This document shows positions 5,901 to 7,390 of a stretch of 7,390 nt of DNA, one piece after another (within the stretch, counting starts at the first letter, position 1; each line of letters starts with the position of its first letter). The notes under the pieces are model-generated. The model did not search any database. It had not been told where the DNA came from and saw only the letters and a program-made list of their open reading frames with translations. Source of the stretch: a bacterium (GTDB lineage Bacteria; JAJRZV01); contig JAJRZV010000084.1 of assembly GCA_024275095.1 (NCBI GenBank), positions 1-7,390 on the forward strand, in the 5' to 3' direction. A program made the translations under genes and the position numbers.

Positions 5901-6590
5901 ATGCAATACAGTGTAGATCCTATTGCTATTTTCAAACATGCCTCTCCGGTGGTGAAGCTCGTGATGCTGGTGCTCACGGCACTCTCTTTTGCCACCCTCG
6001 CGGTGGCATTTTACAAAACGTTTCAGTTTCTTACAGTTGAACGTTTGGGGCGGCGCTTCATTTCCAGTTATAGAAACACCCGTGATAAAACTACTCTTTA
6101 CAGTCAGTGGAAACCAAATGCTTTTTTGGCGCCGGAAATAGAACTGTTCATTTCTTTCTTCAGCCGGTGGAAGCGCGGAGAAAGTTTGCAGACGCTGAAC
6201 AAAACCCTCGTGGCTGCTCGTGAAGAATGTAAAAATCGGCTGAGACGATTTCTCACATTTCTCGCCACCACAGCATCAGCTGCTCCTTTTATCGGGCTGT
6301 TCGGCACGGTATGGGGCATCATGGACGCCTTTTTTCGCATCGGCCAGATGAAATCTGTAGGACTTCCTGTGGTGGCTCCAGCCATCGCTGAAGCACTCAT
6401 AGCCACCGCACTTGGGCTTCTTGCAGCCATTCCTGCTTCCATAGCCTACAACTATCTTCTGAGCTGGCAGAAGAAACTTATGGAGCGTTACATTCGGTTT
6501 GCTGAAGAGTGGTTGACAGAATTAAAAACAATGGATTCTTTGCGTGAGGAGGAAGGTGGCCATGGCCTTCATGAATCATCCCACTGGTGA
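5901..6590 (+). CDS. tolQ: TolQ/ExbB-family proton channel subunit, TolQ-like
   Basis: TolQ-type proteins form an inner-membrane pentamer around a TolR/ExbD dimer and use the proton motive force to drive outer-membrane processes. In the Tol-Pal system these are envelope constriction at division and lipid balance. With ATG 5901 the protein has 229 residues, the normal size. Three membrane segments are visible: about 17-38 (VVKLVMLVLTALSFATLAVAF), 125-147 (SAAPFIGLFGTVWGIMDAF) and 160-185 (PAIAEALIATALGLLAAIPA). The last two carry the family signatures. The basic cytoplasmic loop lies between segments 1 and 2. VDPIAIFKHASPVVK at the start and the IAEALIATALGLLAAIPA motif favour TolQ over ExbB or MotA. 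It follows the SRPBCC gene by 11 bp and overlaps tolR by 29 nt. Confidence 0.9.
   Translation: MQYSVDPIAIFKHASPVVKLVMLVLTALSFATLAVAFYKTFQFLTVERLGRRFISSYRNTRDKTTLYSQWKPNAFLAPEIELFISFFSRWKRGESLQTLNKTLVAAREECKNRLRRFLTFLATTASAAPFIGLFGTVWGIMDAFFRIGQMKSVGLPVVAPAIAEALIATALGLLAAIPASIAYNYLLSWQKKLMERYIRFAEEWLTELKTMDSLREEEGGHGLHESSHW
6547..6552 (+). promoter_or_regulatory. Ribosome binding site deciding the tolR start
   Basis: AGGAGG lies 9 nt before ATG 6562. The longest frame begins at GTG 6544, upstream of this site and itself lacking one, so ATG 6562 is preferred. Confidence 0.7.
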
Positions 6591-6996
6591 AGAAGACGAA
6601 CAAGAAACACTTAGTGAAATCAACGTAACTCCAATGGTGGATGTGATGCTCGTGTTACTTACAATCTTTATGGTTACTGCTCCCATGATGAAAGCGGGGA
6701 TAGACCTTGAACTCCCTGAGGCGGCAGGTCGTGTGGTAGAAGTACAGGAGAGGAACTCCTTAACAATACAAATCTTATCCAATGGTAAAATCCGTGTAAA
6801 TGAACGGTATGTTTCTATGGAAGAGTTGAAAGGTATATTGAAAAACGCCAGAGGAAGAGAAATATTTATCGAAGGAGACAAGCGCGTACCTTATGGGACA
6901 GTTGCCCGTGTGCTGGCACTCTGTCGCCACACGGGGGTGACTTCTTTAAACCTGGTCACAGAAGAAACCTTTTCTCCCCGACAGAACAATAAATAA
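6562..6996 (+). CDS. tolR: TolR/ExbD-family biopolymer transport protein
   Basis: TolR is the partner of TolQ: one membrane helix near the N-terminus and a periplasmic domain that engages peptidoglycan or TolA. With ATG 6562 it has 144 residues, the usual length. A short acidic cytoplasmic tail precedes SEINVTPMVDVMLVLLTIFMV (18-38). D27 in that helix is the protonatable aspartate essential for energy transduction. The following TAPMMKAGIDLELPEA junction is typical of the family. The periplasmic domain ends with the IEGDKRVPYGTVARVLALCRHTGV segment seen in TolR and ExbD. It overlaps tolQ by 29 nt in another frame, which suggests coupled translation and fixed stoichiometry. No tolA, tolB or pal follows before the convergent regulator. 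ExbD is the alternative name. The TolQ-like neighbour favours TolR. Confidence 0.9.
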   Translation: MAFMNHPTGEEDEQETLSEINVTPMVDVMLVLLTIFMVTAPMMKAGIDLELPEAAGRVVEVQERNSLTIQILSNGKIRVNERYVSMEELKGILKNARGREIFIEGDKRVPYGTVARVLALCRHTGVTSLNLVTEETFSPRQNNK

Positions 6997-7047
6997 TTGA
7001 AAACTTTTTTCTCCCCCGCTTTGCTTCGTGCTTCGTGTTCAAACCGC

Positions 7048-7350
7048 TTAAATAATCTGGCGGACTGATCGGATCAATTTATCGCTGGCATCTTCCAGAT
7101 CAGAACCTGCCTCCACGATGTCCTTAACGCATCTGGAAAACTGGTTTTTAAGCACCAGCATTGCAGCCTCTTCCATCGCTCTTTTGGCTGCAGCAAACTG
7201 TACTATGACATCACGACACTCTCTGTCCTCTCTCACCATTCGAATAAGCCCGCCGATTTGTCCCTGAACCTTTCTGAGACGACGTACCAGTTTCTCTTTA
7301 ACATCCTCGTCAAGACATTCCTCAACCTTTAATACCTTTTCATTGAGCAT
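7048..7350 (-). CDS. CsoR/RcnR-family (DUF156) repressor, CstR-like cysteine pattern
   Basis: Members of this family are small all-helical tetrameric repressors that release DNA on binding Cu(I), Ni(II) or Co(II), or on reacting with formaldehyde or persulfides. The core RRLRKVQGQIGGLIRMVRED (23-42) is the characteristic first helix. C45 follows in RECRDV, and a second cysteine, C74, lies 29 residues later in FSRCV, the spacing found in both CsoR and CstR. The position 25 residues after the first cysteine, histidine in Cu(I)-sensing CsoR, is Q70 here. That argues against copper and for a CstR-like persulfide sensor; this is inference. An extra C12 lies near the N-terminus. The 100 residues are normal for the family. 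The ATG at 7350 has AGGGGTGG upstream, which is also part of a candidate operator. The gene converges on tolR. Its regulated target is probably outside the window. Confidence 0.88.
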   Translation of the reverse strand: MLNEKVLKVEECLDEDVKEKLVRRLRKVQGQIGGLIRMVREDRECRDVIVQFAAAKRAMEEAAMLVLKNQFSRCVKDIVEAGSDLEDASDKLIRSVRQII

Positions 7351-7352
7351 TT

Positions 7353-7366
7353 TTCCACCCCTGGAA
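7353..7366. promoter_or_regulatory. Candidate operator of the CsoR/CstR-like repressor (overlaps its RBS)
   Basis: TTCCACCCCTGGAA is a perfect 5-bp inverted repeat (TTCCA/TGGAA) around a CCCC centre, which is a G4 tract on the other strand. Known CsoR-family operators often have short inverted repeats flanking a G tract. It lies 3-16 bp upstream of the regulator's ATG and contains its Shine-Dalgarno (AGGGGTGG on the minus strand), so the G run could be explained by translation alone. Autoregulation is inferred. Confidence 0.4.
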
Positions 7367-7390
7367 TTTTTGTGCCTTTTATTTATGCAA

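Larger units (their letters stand above)
477..6996 (+). other. Predicted nine-gene operon nfu-carD-ispD-ispF-gltX-cysS-SRPBCC-tolQ-tolR
   Basis: All nine genes lie on one strand. Gaps are 18, 18, 13 and 11 bp, and four junctions overlap (4, 4, 19 and 29 nt). I see no terminator-like hairpin in any gap, and the only promoter candidate with fair spacing lies before nfu. Co-transcription is inferred from this layout. Internal promoters inside coding regions cannot be excluded. Confidence 0.75.

Noticed and set aside
6104-6442. 112-residue minus-strand ORF opposite tolQ
   Set aside because: Its alanine, serine and methionine-rich composition mirrors the antisense of TolQ membrane segments, and the sense frame is clearly TolQ.
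7016-7046. Possible hairpin CGCTTTG / CAAACCG as a terminator between tolR and the csoR-like gene
   Set aside because: The stem is seven positions with an internal C-C mismatch and a 16-nt loop, and no T run follows on either strand.
7353-7390. A full -35/-10 promoter for the csoR-like gene
   Set aside because: TAAATA-like sequence is visible on the minus strand, but the matching -35 would lie at or beyond the window edge, so no promoter can be supported.
1-7390. Mobile elements, CRISPR arrays, tRNA or rRNA genes
   Set aside because: I saw no transposase-like frame, spaced direct repeats, terminal inverted repeats or recognisable tRNA cloverleaf. The gene content is uniformly housekeeping.

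Overview
The window looks like an ordinary chromosomal segment of a Gram-negative bacterium. It carries one long, tightly packed plus-strand operon of housekeeping genes, flanked by minus-strand genes. TolQ and TolR imply a two-membrane envelope. The order carD-ispD-ispF-aminoacyl-tRNA synthetases, a CsoR-type regulator with a persulfide-sensor-like cysteine pattern, and mid-40s percent GC (judged by eye) suggest Desulfobacterota (former Deltaproteobacteria) or a related sulfur-metabolising lineage. That assignment is inference from gene content, not a database result.

Left edge (1-476): the 3' end of an unrecognised plus-strand gene stops at 186-188. Its stop lies in a perfect 15-bp tandem duplication. 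A small minus-strand ORF of unknown function (221-424) with a good ribosome binding site follows. A 52-bp divergent spacer (425-476) holds the probable promoter of the main operon, placed so that the first mRNA may be leaderless.

Main operon (477-6996): nfu-type Fe-S scaffold, carD, ispD, ispF, gltX, cysS, an SRPBCC/START-like protein with a hydrophobic N-terminus, tolQ and tolR. Gaps are at most 18 bp and several junctions overlap (ispD/ispF 4 nt, ispF/gltX 4 nt, cysS/SRPBCC 19 nt, tolQ/tolR 29 nt), so co-transcription and translational coupling are likely. The operon joins Fe-S delivery, a global RNA polymerase regulator, two steps of the MEP isoprenoid pathway, charging of tRNA-Glu and tRNA-Cys, and a proton-driven envelope motor. 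Three start codons (cysS, tolQ, tolR) were moved inward from the longest open frame to the site served by a clear Shine-Dalgarno sequence.

Right edge (6997-7390): a short convergent spacer with no convincing terminator, then a minus-strand CsoR/RcnR-family repressor whose start region carries a G-tract inverted repeat that could be its own operator.

I see no mobile element, CRISPR array, tRNA or rRNA. No clearly new system is evident. The points most worth checking are the CstR-like regulator with its candidate operator, the tolQR pair without tolA next to a possibly exported lipid-binding-fold protein, the possible leaderless start, the in-phase carD/ispD junction, and non-canonical residues in IspF.
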